In this document: piece by piece, positions 17,793-27,229 of the stretch
Position numbering within the stretch: position 1 is the stretch's first letter
Layout of the letters: every line of letters begins with the position of its first letter
Source of the DNA: Microbacterium cremeum
Lineage (GTDB): Bacteria > Actinomycetota > Actinomycetes > Actinomycetales > Microbacteriaceae
DNA: 64,000 bases
Direction of reading: 5' to 3'
NCBI RefSeq assembly: GCF_015277855.1
Contig: NZ_CP063812.1
Location: 2,232,001-2,296,000, forward strand
Notes under the pieces: model-generated
What the model was told of the DNA's origin: nothing
The model's database searches: none
The model's input: only the letters and a program-made list of their open reading frames with translations
Translations under genes and position numbers: made by a program

Positions 17793-17869
17793 GGTCGTTG
17801 AGCGAAGGGCGCTCTGGCGCCCGAGACGAAACGCCGCGAGCCGGCGCGCGACGCTCGCTCAGCGACCGG
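17793..17869. repeat. Dispersed palindromic repeat cluster overlapping the nnrE stop
   Basis: One type-B arm (17793-17835, with an inner GCGCTC/GAGCGC-like hairpin) and one degenerate arm (17852-17869). The stop codon of the minus-strand nnrE (17859-17861) lies inside the second arm. Confidence 0.8.
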
Positions 17870-18605
17870 GTGTTCCCGGGGCGGTGACGACGCGCGAGAC
17901 GGTGGTCTCGGCGACCGGCCGGAATCCCTCGAGCTCCGAGCCGATGCCGATGTCGGCGAGCACCAGTTCACCGGCGAGCTCAGGCCCGCCGCCACGGACG
18001 AGTCCCGCCTTGACCGCGCCGAACGTGACGGTGACGGATGCCGGGAGCACGGCATCCCCCGCCGCGCCCGTGTCGGGCTGCAGACCGCTCGGCACGTCGA
18101 CGGCGATGACCCGGGAACGTCCCGCCCGGACCGCCGGGAGCAGCGCCTCGACCGCTTCGCGGGCGTTGCCCCGCAGAGCGGGGTCGACGGCACCGATGCC
18201 GAGGATGCCGTCGAGGATGAGGTCGTAGTCGGTCGCGGCCTCGCGCACCGCCGGCATCTCGACGCGCCGGGCACCCGCGCCGAGCGCGGCAGCCAGACCC
18301 GCCTCGTGCACGCGCACACCGACGGTGAGCACATCGACGTCGACCTCTTCGGCGAGCAGCGCCGCGGCGTACAGCGCGTCGCCGCCGTTGTCGCCGCTCC
18401 CCGCGAGCACGAGCAGATGCTTGGCGTGCGTGGCGGGACGGGAGTCGGCATCGGCTGCGACGGCGTCACGGCCGTCATGGTAGGCCTCGCGAACCACCTC
18501 GGCGAGCGCCGCCGCGGCGCGCATCATGAGCGGCTGACTCGCCGCGAGGAGCGGCGATTCGGCGATGCGCACCTGCTCGACGGTGTAGACGGGCACCCGG
18601 GTCAT
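17859..18605 (-). CDS. nnrE: NAD(P)H-hydrate epimerase
   Basis: A 248-aa YjeF-N domain protein that repairs the R-form of hydrated NAD(P)H. The motifs LLVLAGSGDNGGDALYAAALL, LILDGILGIGAVDPALR and VIAVDVPSGLQPDTGAAGDA match the family. The usual fused partner, the ADP-dependent dehydratase NnrD, is missing and not in the window. Its ATG overlaps the yihY stop by 4 bp (ATGA), so it is co-transcribed. The last codons Pro-Gly-Arg-stop lie in a dispersed repeat arm, so the C-terminus may have been altered by repeat insertion. Confidence 0.92.
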   Translation of the reverse strand: MTRVPVYTVEQVRIAESPLLAASQPLMMRAAAALAEVVREAYHDGRDAVAADADSRPATHAKHLLVLAGSGDNGGDALYAAALLAEEVDVDVLTVGVRVHEAGLAAALGAGARRVEMPAVREAATDYDLILDGILGIGAVDPALRGNAREAVEALLPAVRAGRSRVIAVDVPSGLQPDTGAAGDAVLPASVTVTFGAVKAGLVRGGGPELAGELVLADIGIGSELEGFRPVAETTVSRVVTAPGTPGR

Positions 18606-19624
18606 CGCTTCGCCCTCTCGGCCTCGGCGTCGTCGCGGGCGAGTCGCAGCTCTTCCGTCGCGACCGTGACGGCATCCTCGGCACGACGCACGCGCCGGAT
18701 CGCGAAGGTCGGAGAGCCGTGCCGCTCGCGGACGCGGTCGGCGCGTTCGCGCTCGGCGACGATGATCCACGTCCCCGCGATGAGGATCACCTGAGCCGAG
18801 AGGTTGATCCATATCAGCAGCGCGATGAGCGCGGCGAACGACACGAGGAGCGGGTTGGCTGCCGCGCCGCGCACGAACAGGCTCGACAGCTGCTGGAGCA
18901 CGGTGAGTCCGAGCGCTCCGAGGAACGCGCCCGACCACAGCGAGCGCGCGCTCGCGCGCACTCCGCTCAGCGTCGCGAACGCGAGCGCGACGAGCGCCAT
19001 GTCGAGCGCGAACACGACGACGACCGACACACCCCGCGTCGCGAAGTCGGCGACGGGGCTCCTGCCGATCCCCGCCCAGTCGAGCGCGACCTCCACGAAT
19101 GCGGTCCCCACGAACGTCGCGCCGGCCGTGAGCAGCAGCCCGCCGCCGATCGCGATCGCCAATCCCAGGTTGCGCAGCAGCACCCACACGAAGAACACGT
19201 CGTCGCGCACGCGGTCGGCGAGGACCCGCAGTGCCGCACGCAACGATCCGATGGCTCCGATGGCGGCGCCCGCGAGGACGACGAGTGCGATCACACCGGT
19301 GACGGTGAACTCGACGGCGGCCGGGAGGTCCGAGACATCGACGAGCCCGTCCTCTCCGACGAGGCCTGGGATCACGGCATCCACCGCTGCCACCAGCGAT
19401 GCCCACGCGTCGGGGTTGCCGCTCAGCCAGACCGCGGCGACCGAGAACCCCAGGAGCACGCCGGCGAACACCGAGAAGAGGGCACGGTAGGTGATGCTGT
19501 CGGACAGCATCACGCCGCGGCGCTCCGCGTAGTGCAGCAGCACCCGCACGAGGCGCAGCGAGAGTGCCCACGCGGTCACGCGTGCGATCAACGGTCGCTT
19601 CGAGGGGGTCGCGGACTCCGGCAT
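18602..19624 (-). CDS. YihY/BrkB-family membrane protein
   Basis: A 340-aa integral membrane protein with about six hydrophobic segments. The family-typical ITYRALFSVFAGVLLGFSVA, FVWVLLRNLGLAIAIGGGLL and AALIALLIWINLSAQVILIA are visible. The C-terminus is charged. The family has been mis-annotated as RNase BN; its function is unknown. The start at 19624 lies 6 nt after TAGCCT. It forms an operon with nnrE and is divergent from pilB. Confidence 0.88.
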   Translation of the reverse strand: MPESATPSKRPLIARVTAWALSLRLVRVLLHYAERRGVMLSDSITYRALFSVFAGVLLGFSVAAVWLSGNPDAWASLVAAVDAVIPGLVGEDGLVDVSDLPAAVEFTVTGVIALVVLAGAAIGAIGSLRAALRVLADRVRDDVFFVWVLLRNLGLAIAIGGGLLLTAGATFVGTAFVEVALDWAGIGRSPVADFATRGVSVVVVFALDMALVALAFATLSGVRASARSLWSGAFLGALGLTVLQQLSSLFVRGAAANPLLVSFAALIALLIWINLSAQVILIAGTWIIVAERERADRVRERHGSPTFAIRRVRRAEDAVTVATEELRLARDDAEAERAKR

Positions 19625-19793
19625 GGGCTCAGGCTATCCGCGGATGGCGCGTGCTTCCGAGGGGTTGACGCGCGCCTCCTCAGCTCTCGATGCGATCTCG
19701 GCCGGACTTCCGCAGCACGCCGCAGAACGAGAAGATCGGCATGTACAGCGGCGCCGCCGCCCTAGGATGGCGAGCGGGGATAGGGGAATCACC

Positions 19794-21464
19794 ATGAGAG
19801 GTCTCGCTCAGACGCTCGTGCTCACCGGAGCCGTTCGCGCCGCCGACATGTCCGCCGCGATCGCGCAGGTGGGCGCAGACGGGCCCGAACTGCAGCAGCT
19901 GCTGGTGAACCAGAAGCTCGTGACCGAGGCGCAGGTGGCCGAGGCGATCGCGCTGCACACCGGGCACCGCTACATCGACCTGGCGAACATGCCCCTCGAT
20001 CCGAACGTCGTCGCCCTCGTGCCGGGGAACCTGTGCCGGCGCTACGGGATCATTCCGGTCGATCGCCGCGGCGACCGGCTGACCGTCGGCGTGCTCGACC
20101 CGACCGACATCGTCGCGCTCGACGATGTCGCGAGCATCACCGACCTGTTCGTCGAGCCGGTCGTCGTCGCCGGCGATGCGCTGGCGCAGATGTTCGAGCG
20201 ATTCCTGCGATCCGACGAAGAGCTGAGCGAGCTCTCGATGACGATCGAGGAGTCGGCGGAGGCGAAGCAGGCCGCGTTCACCGAGACGCTCGAGGAGCAG
20301 GACAACGACGCTCCCATCGTCCGGTTCGTGAACCTGCTCATCGCGCAGGCGATCAACGACCGCGCGAGCGACATCCACGTCGAGCCGGGCGAGAAGCAGC
20401 TCACTGTGCGGTTCCGGATCGACGGCGTGCTGCACGAGATGCAGAAGGCCGACCGCGCGATCCAGGACGGCATCATCTCGCGCCTGAAGATCATGTCGTC
20501 GATTGACATCGCCGAGAAGCGCAAGCCGCAGGACGGGCGCCTCTCGGTCACGCATGAGAACCGCCAGGTCGACCTCCGCGTCGCGACGCTGCCGACGGTG
20601 TGGGGCGAGAAGATCGTCATGCGCATCCTCGACAACACCGGTCAGGTCATGACGATGCGCGACCTGCTGTTCTCGGGCGTGAACGAGAAGCGGTTCCGCG
20701 ACGCCATCACGCGGCCGCACGGCATGATCCTCGCGACGGGCCCGACCGGGTCGGGCAAGTCGACGAGCCTGTACACGGCGCTGCGGGCGATCGCCAACCC
20801 GAAGATCAACGTCATCACGGTCGAGGACCCGGTCGAGTACCGCATCCCCGGCATCAACCAGGTCCAGGTGAACAACCGCGCCGGGCTGACGTTCTCGACC
20901 GCGCTGCGCTCCATCCTGCGCAGCGACCCCGATGTCGTGCTGGTCGGCGAGATACGCGACTTCGAGACGGCCAACATCTCGATCGAGGCGGCGCTGACGG
21001 GTCACCTCGTGCTGTCGACCCTGCACACGAACGACGCCCCCTCGGCGCTGACACGTCTGACCGAGATCGGCTGCGAGCCGTTCCTGGTGGCGACGGCGCT
21101 GAGCGCGGTGGTGGCCCAGCGTCTCGCGCGGCGGCTGTGCATGCGCTGCCGTGAGCCGTTGACCGAGGCCTCCGACGTGCTGGCGGCGCTCGGGTTCCCG
21201 CATGACCCGTCCGACGTGCCGCAGCTCTACAAGGCGGTCGGGTGCCCCGCCTGCAGCGGGACCGGTTACCGCGGCCGCGTCGCCCTGCACGAGATCATGA
21301 CGCTGAGCGACGAGATCGAGTCGCTCGTGGTGACCCGCGCGACGGGCACCGAGATCCGCCAGGTCGCACTGGAGCAGGGCATGGTGTCGCTCCGCGACGA
21401 CGGCTGGTCGAAGGTCGCCCAGGGCTTCACGACGATCGAAGAGGTCCTCCGCGTCTCGATCTGA
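19794..21464 (+). CDS. pilB: Type IV pilus assembly ATPase PilB
   Basis: A 556-aa hexameric AAA+ motor that drives pilus extension. An MshEN-type N-terminal domain (about 1-150) precedes the ATPase. Walker A GPTGSGKSTS is at residues about 316-325, VLVGEIRDFETANISIEAAL holds Walker B (from about 382), the His box LSTLHTNDAPSALTRL follows, and two CxxC pairs (Cys449/452 and 484/487) form the zinc site. The ATG at 19794 is preceded by GGGGA; the upstream extension has poor codon use. Unlike the rest of the pil genes it is on the plus strand, convergent with them, separated by the GIY-YIG gene and repeats. Confidence 0.93.
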   Translation: MRGLAQTLVLTGAVRAADMSAAIAQVGADGPELQQLLVNQKLVTEAQVAEAIALHTGHRYIDLANMPLDPNVVALVPGNLCRRYGIIPVDRRGDRLTVGVLDPTDIVALDDVASITDLFVEPVVVAGDALAQMFERFLRSDEELSELSMTIEESAEAKQAAFTETLEEQDNDAPIVRFVNLLIAQAINDRASDIHVEPGEKQLTVRFRIDGVLHEMQKADRAIQDGIISRLKIMSSIDIAEKRKPQDGRLSVTHENRQVDLRVATLPTVWGEKIVMRILDNTGQVMTMRDLLFSGVNEKRFRDAITRPHGMILATGPTGSGKSTSLYTALRAIANPKINVITVEDPVEYRIPGINQVQVNNRAGLTFSTALRSILRSDPDVVLVGEIRDFETANISIEAALTGHLVLSTLHTNDAPSALTRLTEIGCEPFLVATALSAVVAQRLARRLCMRCREPLTEASDVLAALGFPHDPSDVPQLYKAVGCPACSGTGYRGRVALHEIMTLSDEIESLVVTRATGTEIRQVALEQGMVSLRDDGWSKVAQGFTTIEEVLRVSI

Positions 21465-21482
21465 CGTCCCCTCTCCCTCCCC

Positions 21483-21629
21483 GGTCGTTGAGCGAGCGAA
21501 GCGAGACGAAACGCCATCGCACCCCGCCCCGGTCGTTGAGCGAGCGAAGCGAGACGAAACGCCCCGACGCACGCGCGAACCCCACCCCGTTTCGTCTCGG
21601 GCGCCAGAGCGCCCTTCGCTCAACGACCG
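21483..21629. repeat. Repeat cluster downstream of pilB, left copy of the GIY-YIG flanking repeat
   Basis: Two arms GGTCGTTGAGCG...ACGAAACGCC (21483-21514 and 21531-21562) and one opposite type-B arm (21589-21629). The stretch 21527-21629 is repeated with 4 mismatches in 103 bp at 22071-22173, on the other side of the GIY-YIG gene. The minus-strand GIY-YIG stop codon (21620-21622) lies in the third arm. Confidence 0.9.
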
Positions 21630-21925
21630 GGGGTCTGGCGCCGTCGATCGCGGTCGCGACGGCTCCATCCCCGCACGGCGTCGATGCCGCCCGTCACGAA
21701 CGCCTCGCGCTTGTCGTGGCTCCAACCCTGAAGGCGCTTCTCCCAGGCGAAGGCCTCGTCGATGCGCGCGAACTCCGCCGACCAGGCGATCTCGACCGGA
21801 AGCCGTCGCCGCGTGTATGCGGCACCGTGGCCGCTCCGGTGCTGCTCGAGTCGGCGATCGAGGTCGGTGGTGCTGCCGACGTAGAACGTGCCGTCTGCAC
21901 AGCGGAGGATGTAGAGGAACGCCAT
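21620..21925 (-). CDS. GIY-YIG domain nuclease-like protein
   Basis: A 101-aa single-domain protein of the UPF0213 type. It has LYILRCADGTFYVGSTTDLD (here Y-I and Y-V-G form the GIY-YIG strand pair), RRLEQHRSGHGAAYTRRR with the conserved Arg, and EKRLQGW with the catalytic Glu. Family members are putative structure-specific nucleases. ATG 21925 is chosen because a CACAGT box lies 6 nt upstream; GTG 21931 is possible. The final residues Pro-Gly-Arg-stop come from a dispersed repeat, and the gene lies between 103-bp direct repeats, suggesting a mobile cassette. It lies between pilB and pilC without functional connection. Confidence 0.88.
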   Translation of the reverse strand: MAFLYILRCADGTFYVGSTTDLDRRLEQHRSGHGAAYTRRRLPVEIAWSAEFARIDEAFAWEKRLQGWSHDKREAFVTGGIDAVRGWSRRDRDRRRQTPGR

Positions 21926-22027
21926 GGCCACACTGTGCCGGGCGGGAGGAGCGGGACGGATGCCGCGGCTCGCGGCCGTGGAGAATCCGCCGCCACCGCG
22001 GCTTGGGGAGGAGCGGATGCGCACCCC

Positions 22028-22212
22028 GTTTCGTCTCGGGTGCCAGAGCGCGCATCGCTCAACGACCGACCCCCGGTCGTTGAGCGAGCGAAGCGAGACG
22101 AAACGCCCCCACGCACCCGCGAACCCCACCCCGTTTCGTCTCGGGCGCCAGAGCGCGCATCGCTCAACGACCGACCCCCGGTCGTTGAGCGAGCGAAGCG
22201 AGACGAAACGCG
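22028..22212. repeat. Double inverted-pair repeat cluster next to pilC, right copy of the GIY-YIG flanking repeat
   Basis: Four arms: 22028-22067, 22075-22107, 22133-22172 and 22180-22212, alternating in orientation. Each outer pair folds into a long hairpin. The block contains the right copy (22071-22173) of the 103-bp direct repeat. It ends directly at the pilC stop at 22213 and may terminate the pil operon. Confidence 0.9.
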
Positions 22213-23451
22213 TCAGCCCTGGTTGGCGAGCTCGCCGTAGAGGGTGAAGATCGGCAGGTAGAGCGAGACCACCATCCCGCCGATCACGATGCCGAGCCCG
22301 ACGATGAGCACGGGCTCGATCGTCGACGACAGCTGCGCCGTGGCGGTCTCGACCTCGTCCTCGTAGAAGTCGGCGATGCTCGAGAGCATCTCGACGAGCG
22401 TGCCCGACTCCTCGCCGACCGACACCATCTGCGGCACCATCGACGGGAAGACGTCGGCCTTCGCGAGGGGCGCCGCGAACGACCGGCCCTGCCGGATCGA
22501 GTCCTGCACGTCTCGCACGGCCTGCTCGATCTTCCAGTTGTTCGACGCCTGCCCGACGATCGCGAGGGCCTGGATGATCGGCACGCCCGCGTTGAGCATC
22601 ATCGAGAGGTTGCGGGCGAACCGCGCGACCGCGATCTTCGTGGTCAGCTTGCCGAAGATCGGCATCTTGAGCTTCACCGGGTCGACCACGCGCCGGTACT
22701 GCTCGGTGTGCCGGTTGGCGCGCCACCAGATCACCGCGATGAGCGCCAGCAGCGCGATCGCGGGCAGCATCCACCACATGTTCTTCGAGACCGTGACGAG
22801 GATCTGGGTCGGCAGCGGCAGCTCCGAACCGAGCCCGGCGAACATGCCCTCGAAGATCGGCACGACGAAGGTCACCATGACCAGCACACCGATGATCGCG
22901 ATCACGAGCACGATGGCCGGGTAGGTCACGGCCGCCCGGATCTTGTTCTGCAGCTCGGCCTCGCGCTGGTAGTTGTCGGCGATCGACGACAGTGCGCCGC
23001 CCAGGAAGCCGCCCGCCTCGCCCACCTTGACGATGCTGAGCATCAGCGGCGGGAAGGTCTGCGGATGCCGAGCCAGCGCGGCCGAGAACGACGAGCCCGA
23101 TTCGACATCGGCCTGCACCTGCACGAGCGCCGGCTGCAGCCGCTTGTCGTCGGTCTGCTCGATGAGGATCGACAGCGTCCGCATGAGCGGCAGCCCGGCG
23201 TTGATGAGACCGGCCATCTGGCGTGAGAACACCGCCAGGGCCCGCGCCGAGACGTGTCCGCCACGGCCGGGGAGTTTGATCTCGCGGTTGAGTCCGGTGT
23301 TCGACTTGAGGGTGACCTCCAGCGGCGTAAGGCCCTGCGCCTTGAGCTTGCCGGCGACGGCCGACTCGCTGGCCGCCTCGATCGAGCCCTTGACGACCGA
23401 CCCGCCGCGCGGATCGACCGCGCGGTACACGAATTCCTGCACGACGGCCAT
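22213..23451 (-). CDS. pilC: Type IV pilus inner-membrane platform protein PilC
   Basis: A 412-aa T2SF-domain membrane protein that anchors the assembly motor. It has two homologous halves: FSRQMAGLINAGLPLMRTLS and FARNLSMMLNAGVPIIQALA, and three to four hydrophobic segments (AVTYPAIVLVIAIIGVLVMV; MLPAIALLALIAVIWW; PVLIVGLGIVIGGMVVSLYL). The C-terminal LYLPIF is typical. Its ATG is 3 nt after the pilT stop, so it is co-transcribed. It is the last gene of the minus-strand pil operon. Confidence 0.93.
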   Translation of the reverse strand: MAVVQEFVYRAVDPRGGSVVKGSIEAASESAVAGKLKAQGLTPLEVTLKSNTGLNREIKLPGRGGHVSARALAVFSRQMAGLINAGLPLMRTLSILIEQTDDKRLQPALVQVQADVESGSSFSAALARHPQTFPPLMLSIVKVGEAGGFLGGALSSIADNYQREAELQNKIRAAVTYPAIVLVIAIIGVLVMVTFVVPIFEGMFAGLGSELPLPTQILVTVSKNMWWMLPAIALLALIAVIWWRANRHTEQYRRVVDPVKLKMPIFGKLTTKIAVARFARNLSMMLNAGVPIIQALAIVGQASNNWKIEQAVRDVQDSIRQGRSFAAPLAKADVFPSMVPQMVSVGEESGTLVEMLSSIADFYEDEVETATAQLSSTIEPVLIVGLGIVIGGMVVSLYLPIFTLYGELANQG

Positions 23452-23454
23452 GGC

Positions 23455-24783
<1,329 letters not shown>

Positions 24784-24788
24784 GGCCG

Positions 24789-25481
24789 TCACCCCTCCCT
24801 GTCGGACGCGGTGTCGAACGCGGTGTCGACGTAGGTCAGCGCCGTGATCTGCACGTCGACGGTGCCCGACCCGGTCTGCGTCGAGGTCGCGGTGACGTTG
24901 CTGAGCAGACGGGGGCCCGCGCGCAACGCGTCGAGGAACGCGGTCGCCTGCGCCATGTCGGCCGCGGTGGCCTGGATGACGAAGTCCACCTGCTGACGAC
25001 CGGCGCCGGCACCGGCACCGGCAGTCGGGGTCGTCGCGGCGTCGCCGGTTGCGGCATCCGTCCCCCCTGCCGTCGGCGCGGGTGTCGGAGCCGGCGCGGA
25101 CGCGGCGGCCGGATCGTCGTCGACACCGGTGCGCACGACGAAGGCGACCTGCTCGCCGGCGGTGACGGCGGTGAGCGCGACGCCGGATGCCTCGGCAGCG
25201 CGTCCGACGACCTCGAACACGTCGTCGAGCTGGCCGGTGGCGGGGATCTGCGAGCGCAGGTCGGCGACGCTTGCGTCGATCTCGTCGAGGCGCTCCTCCT
25301 CGGCACGCAGGCCGTCGACCTGCGCCTGGTAGATGGCGTTGGTGTTCGCCACGGTGGCGGTCTGCACGTCCACGGCGACGGCCTGGAAGTACAGCGGCAG
25401 CGCGACGAGGAACACGCCGAGCGCGATGACGCCGAGCGAGAGGATGAGACCGAGTGCGGTCACGAGGTGCTTGGGCATCAT
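24789..25481 (-). CDS. pilO: PilO-like pilus assembly protein
   Basis: A 230-aa bitopic membrane protein. One N-terminal transmembrane segment (GLILSLGVIALGVFLVALPL) is followed by a coiled coil (QVDGLRAEEERLDEIDASVADL) and a ferredoxin-like domain split by an Ala/Pro/Thr linker. PilO partners PilN to link the motor to the envelope. The identification rests on this layout and on its place after pilN; sequence identity to PilO is weak. Its ATG overlaps the pilN stop (ATGA). Confidence 0.75.
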   Translation of the reverse strand: MMPKHLVTALGLILSLGVIALGVFLVALPLYFQAVAVDVQTATVANTNAIYQAQVDGLRAEEERLDEIDASVADLRSQIPATGQLDDVFEVVGRAAEASGVALTAVTAGEQVAFVVRTGVDDDPAAASAPAPTPAPTAGGTDAATGDAATTPTAGAGAGAGRQQVDFVIQATAADMAQATAFLDALRAGPRLLSNVTATSTQTGSGTVDVQITALTYVDTAFDTASDREG

Positions 25482-26122
25482 TCGCCTCCCTCGGCGGCGT
25501 ACTCGCCCGAGTACGCGGTCTGATCGAGCACGACGTTCAGCAGGTACGAGTAGCGCCCCGCCGACTGCTGGCTCGTGGTGACCGACTGGCCGTCGGCGTA
25601 GAGAACGCCCTCGACGCCACGCAGCGACCGGATGATCGCGACGATGTCGAGCGGGGTCGGGCTGTCGACCGAGAACGTGCCGACGAGTCCGGGCTCGGCG
25701 GCGGGGTCGCCGCCCTGGGGCACGCCGCCGACGGTGAAGTCGAACTCGGTGAGGGTCGTCTCGGCGGGCAGGATGCCGGTGACCTTGGCGATCGCGGGTG
25801 TCCAGGCGAGATCGTTGGCCATCGCCTCGCCGCGGAAGGCGGTGAGTTCGGACTCAGTGGCGAGCGCCTGGCTGACCTCGGAGAGCGCCGCGATCTCGGT
25901 GAGGAGCGCGCTCGTGCGCGCCTGCTCGGCCGACAGCCGCTGATCGGCGAGGAACTTGAACGCGAAGGCGCCCGCGATGACGAGCAGGGCCACGAGGATC
26001 GCGCCGAACACGAGCCACACCCACATGCGCACGAGCTTGTCTCGCTCGCGCCGTGCGACCTCGACGCGCGGCATCAGGTTGACGCGGGCGACCCCCGAGA
26101 ACGGGACCGGTACGGCGGTCAT
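25478..26122 (-). CDS. pilN: PilN-like pilus assembly protein
   Basis: A 214-aa protein. The N-terminal peptide ARVNLMPRVEVARRERDKLV is the conserved motif that binds PilM. A transmembrane segment (WLVFGAILVALLVIAGAFAF), a short coiled coil (EQARTSALLTEIAALSEVSQ) and a periplasm-facing ferredoxin-like domain follow. Start ATG 26122 overlaps the pilM stop by 4 bp. It lies in the order pilM-N-O seen in T4P operons. Confidence 0.85.
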   Translation of the reverse strand: MTAVPVPFSGVARVNLMPRVEVARRERDKLVRMWVWLVFGAILVALLVIAGAFAFKFLADQRLSAEQARTSALLTEIAALSEVSQALATESELTAFRGEAMANDLAWTPAIAKVTGILPAETTLTEFDFTVGGVPQGGDPAAEPGLVGTFSVDSPTPLDIVAIIRSLRGVEGVLYADGQSVTTSQQSAGRYSYLLNVVLDQTAYSGEYAAEGGE

Positions 26123-27177
26123 CGGTGCACCTCCCCGAGTGCGATGCCGACGGTGCCGACGAGGTTGAGCGCGACCTCTCCGGCGGGCGGCGGTGCCGAC
26201 ATGCCGATGACGTCGGCGACCGAGACGACGCTGAGCGGCGTGTCGATCGCGGCGGTGAGGGCCGGGATGACCCCGTCGACTCCCGCCCCCGCGCCGGTGA
26301 CGAACACGTTCGACAGCGGTGCCGCGTTGGGGCGGCTCGCGAAGAAGGCGAGCGTGCTGCGCAGGCGGGCGGCGAGGTCCGAGACGCCGGGCGGCATCGC
26401 GGCACGGAGCGACCCGCGGGTGCGGCCGCCGTTGGCGCCGGGAGCACCGGCGACGACGACACCGCCCGTCGAGGCGCCCATGCCGACGCCGACGGCTGCG
26501 TACTCGAGTGCCGGCTCGAGGTCGGAGGCGGTGTGCCGGCGGGTGGCCGCCGTGTCGACGTCGATGGGCAGCACGCGTACGAACTGCGGCACACCGGCGC
26601 GGGCGATCACGACCTGGGTCGTGTGGTCGCCGACGTTGACGGTGGCGACGGTCTCGTCGGGTCGGGCGAGCGCCGCGGTGACGCGCGCGAGGCCGAACGC
26701 GGTGAGGTCGACCGCCTGGGCGCGCACCTTGACCTTCGAGAGGGTCGAGATGATCTGCTCGATGTTCTCCGAGACCGCCGCGACGAGCAGGCCCGAGACC
26801 TGATCGCCCTGCTGGCCCAGCGGGAAGAAGTCGAGCACGGCCTGGCTGGCCGGCACCGGCAGGAGGTCCTGCACCTGATACGGCAGGGCCTCGCGCAGGA
26901 GGTCGGGCCGCATGGCCTGGGTCGTGTATTCGCGCACCAGGATGCGGCGGCTGGCGACGCCGAGCACGGCATCCCTGCTCTTGAATCGTGCTCCGGTCCA
27001 CAGCTGCCGGAGGGCGACGGCGACGGCGCCCGCGTCGAGCACCTCCGAGTCGTGTGCCGAGTCGGGCGGCAGCGGTACTTCGCCGTAGGCGATGAGCTGG
27101 GGTTTTCGGCCGAGAGAGAGTTCGGCTGCGCGAACGCTCTCTTCGGTCACCTCCAGCCCGACGATCGTCTTCCCCAT
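26119..27177 (-). CDS. pilM: Type IV pilus assembly protein PilM
   Basis: A 352-aa cytoplasmic actin-like ATPase. It has IVGLEVTEESVRAAELSLGR (phosphate-1 loop type), TVATVNVGDHTTQVVIARAG (phosphate-2) and NVFVTGAGAGVDGVIPAL (adenosine). It binds the PilN tail and forms a ring under the membrane. ATG 27177 follows GGGGAATCAC, the same leader seen before pilB, and is preferred over the GTG-like codon at 27195. Co-transcribed with pilN by ATGA overlap. Confidence 0.9.
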   Translation of the reverse strand: MGKTIVGLEVTEESVRAAELSLGRKPQLIAYGEVPLPPDSAHDSEVLDAGAVAVALRQLWTGARFKSRDAVLGVASRRILVREYTTQAMRPDLLREALPYQVQDLLPVPASQAVLDFFPLGQQGDQVSGLLVAAVSENIEQIISTLSKVKVRAQAVDLTAFGLARVTAALARPDETVATVNVGDHTTQVVIARAGVPQFVRVLPIDVDTAATRRHTASDLEPALEYAAVGVGMGASTGGVVVAGAPGANGGRTRGSLRAAMPPGVSDLAARLRSTLAFFASRPNAAPLSNVFVTGAGAGVDGVIPALTAAIDTPLSVVSVADVIGMSAPPPAGEVALNLVGTVGIALGEVHR

Positions 27178-27229
27178 GTGATTCCCCTTCCCCAAGTTCC
27201 CCAGAACCCCCAGTGCCTGCCGGGGCGTG

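Noticed and set aside
21483..22212. Insertion sequence remnant
   Set aside because: No transposase or IS-type terminal repeats. The GIY-YIG protein is too small for a transposase, though cassette behaviour is proposed above.
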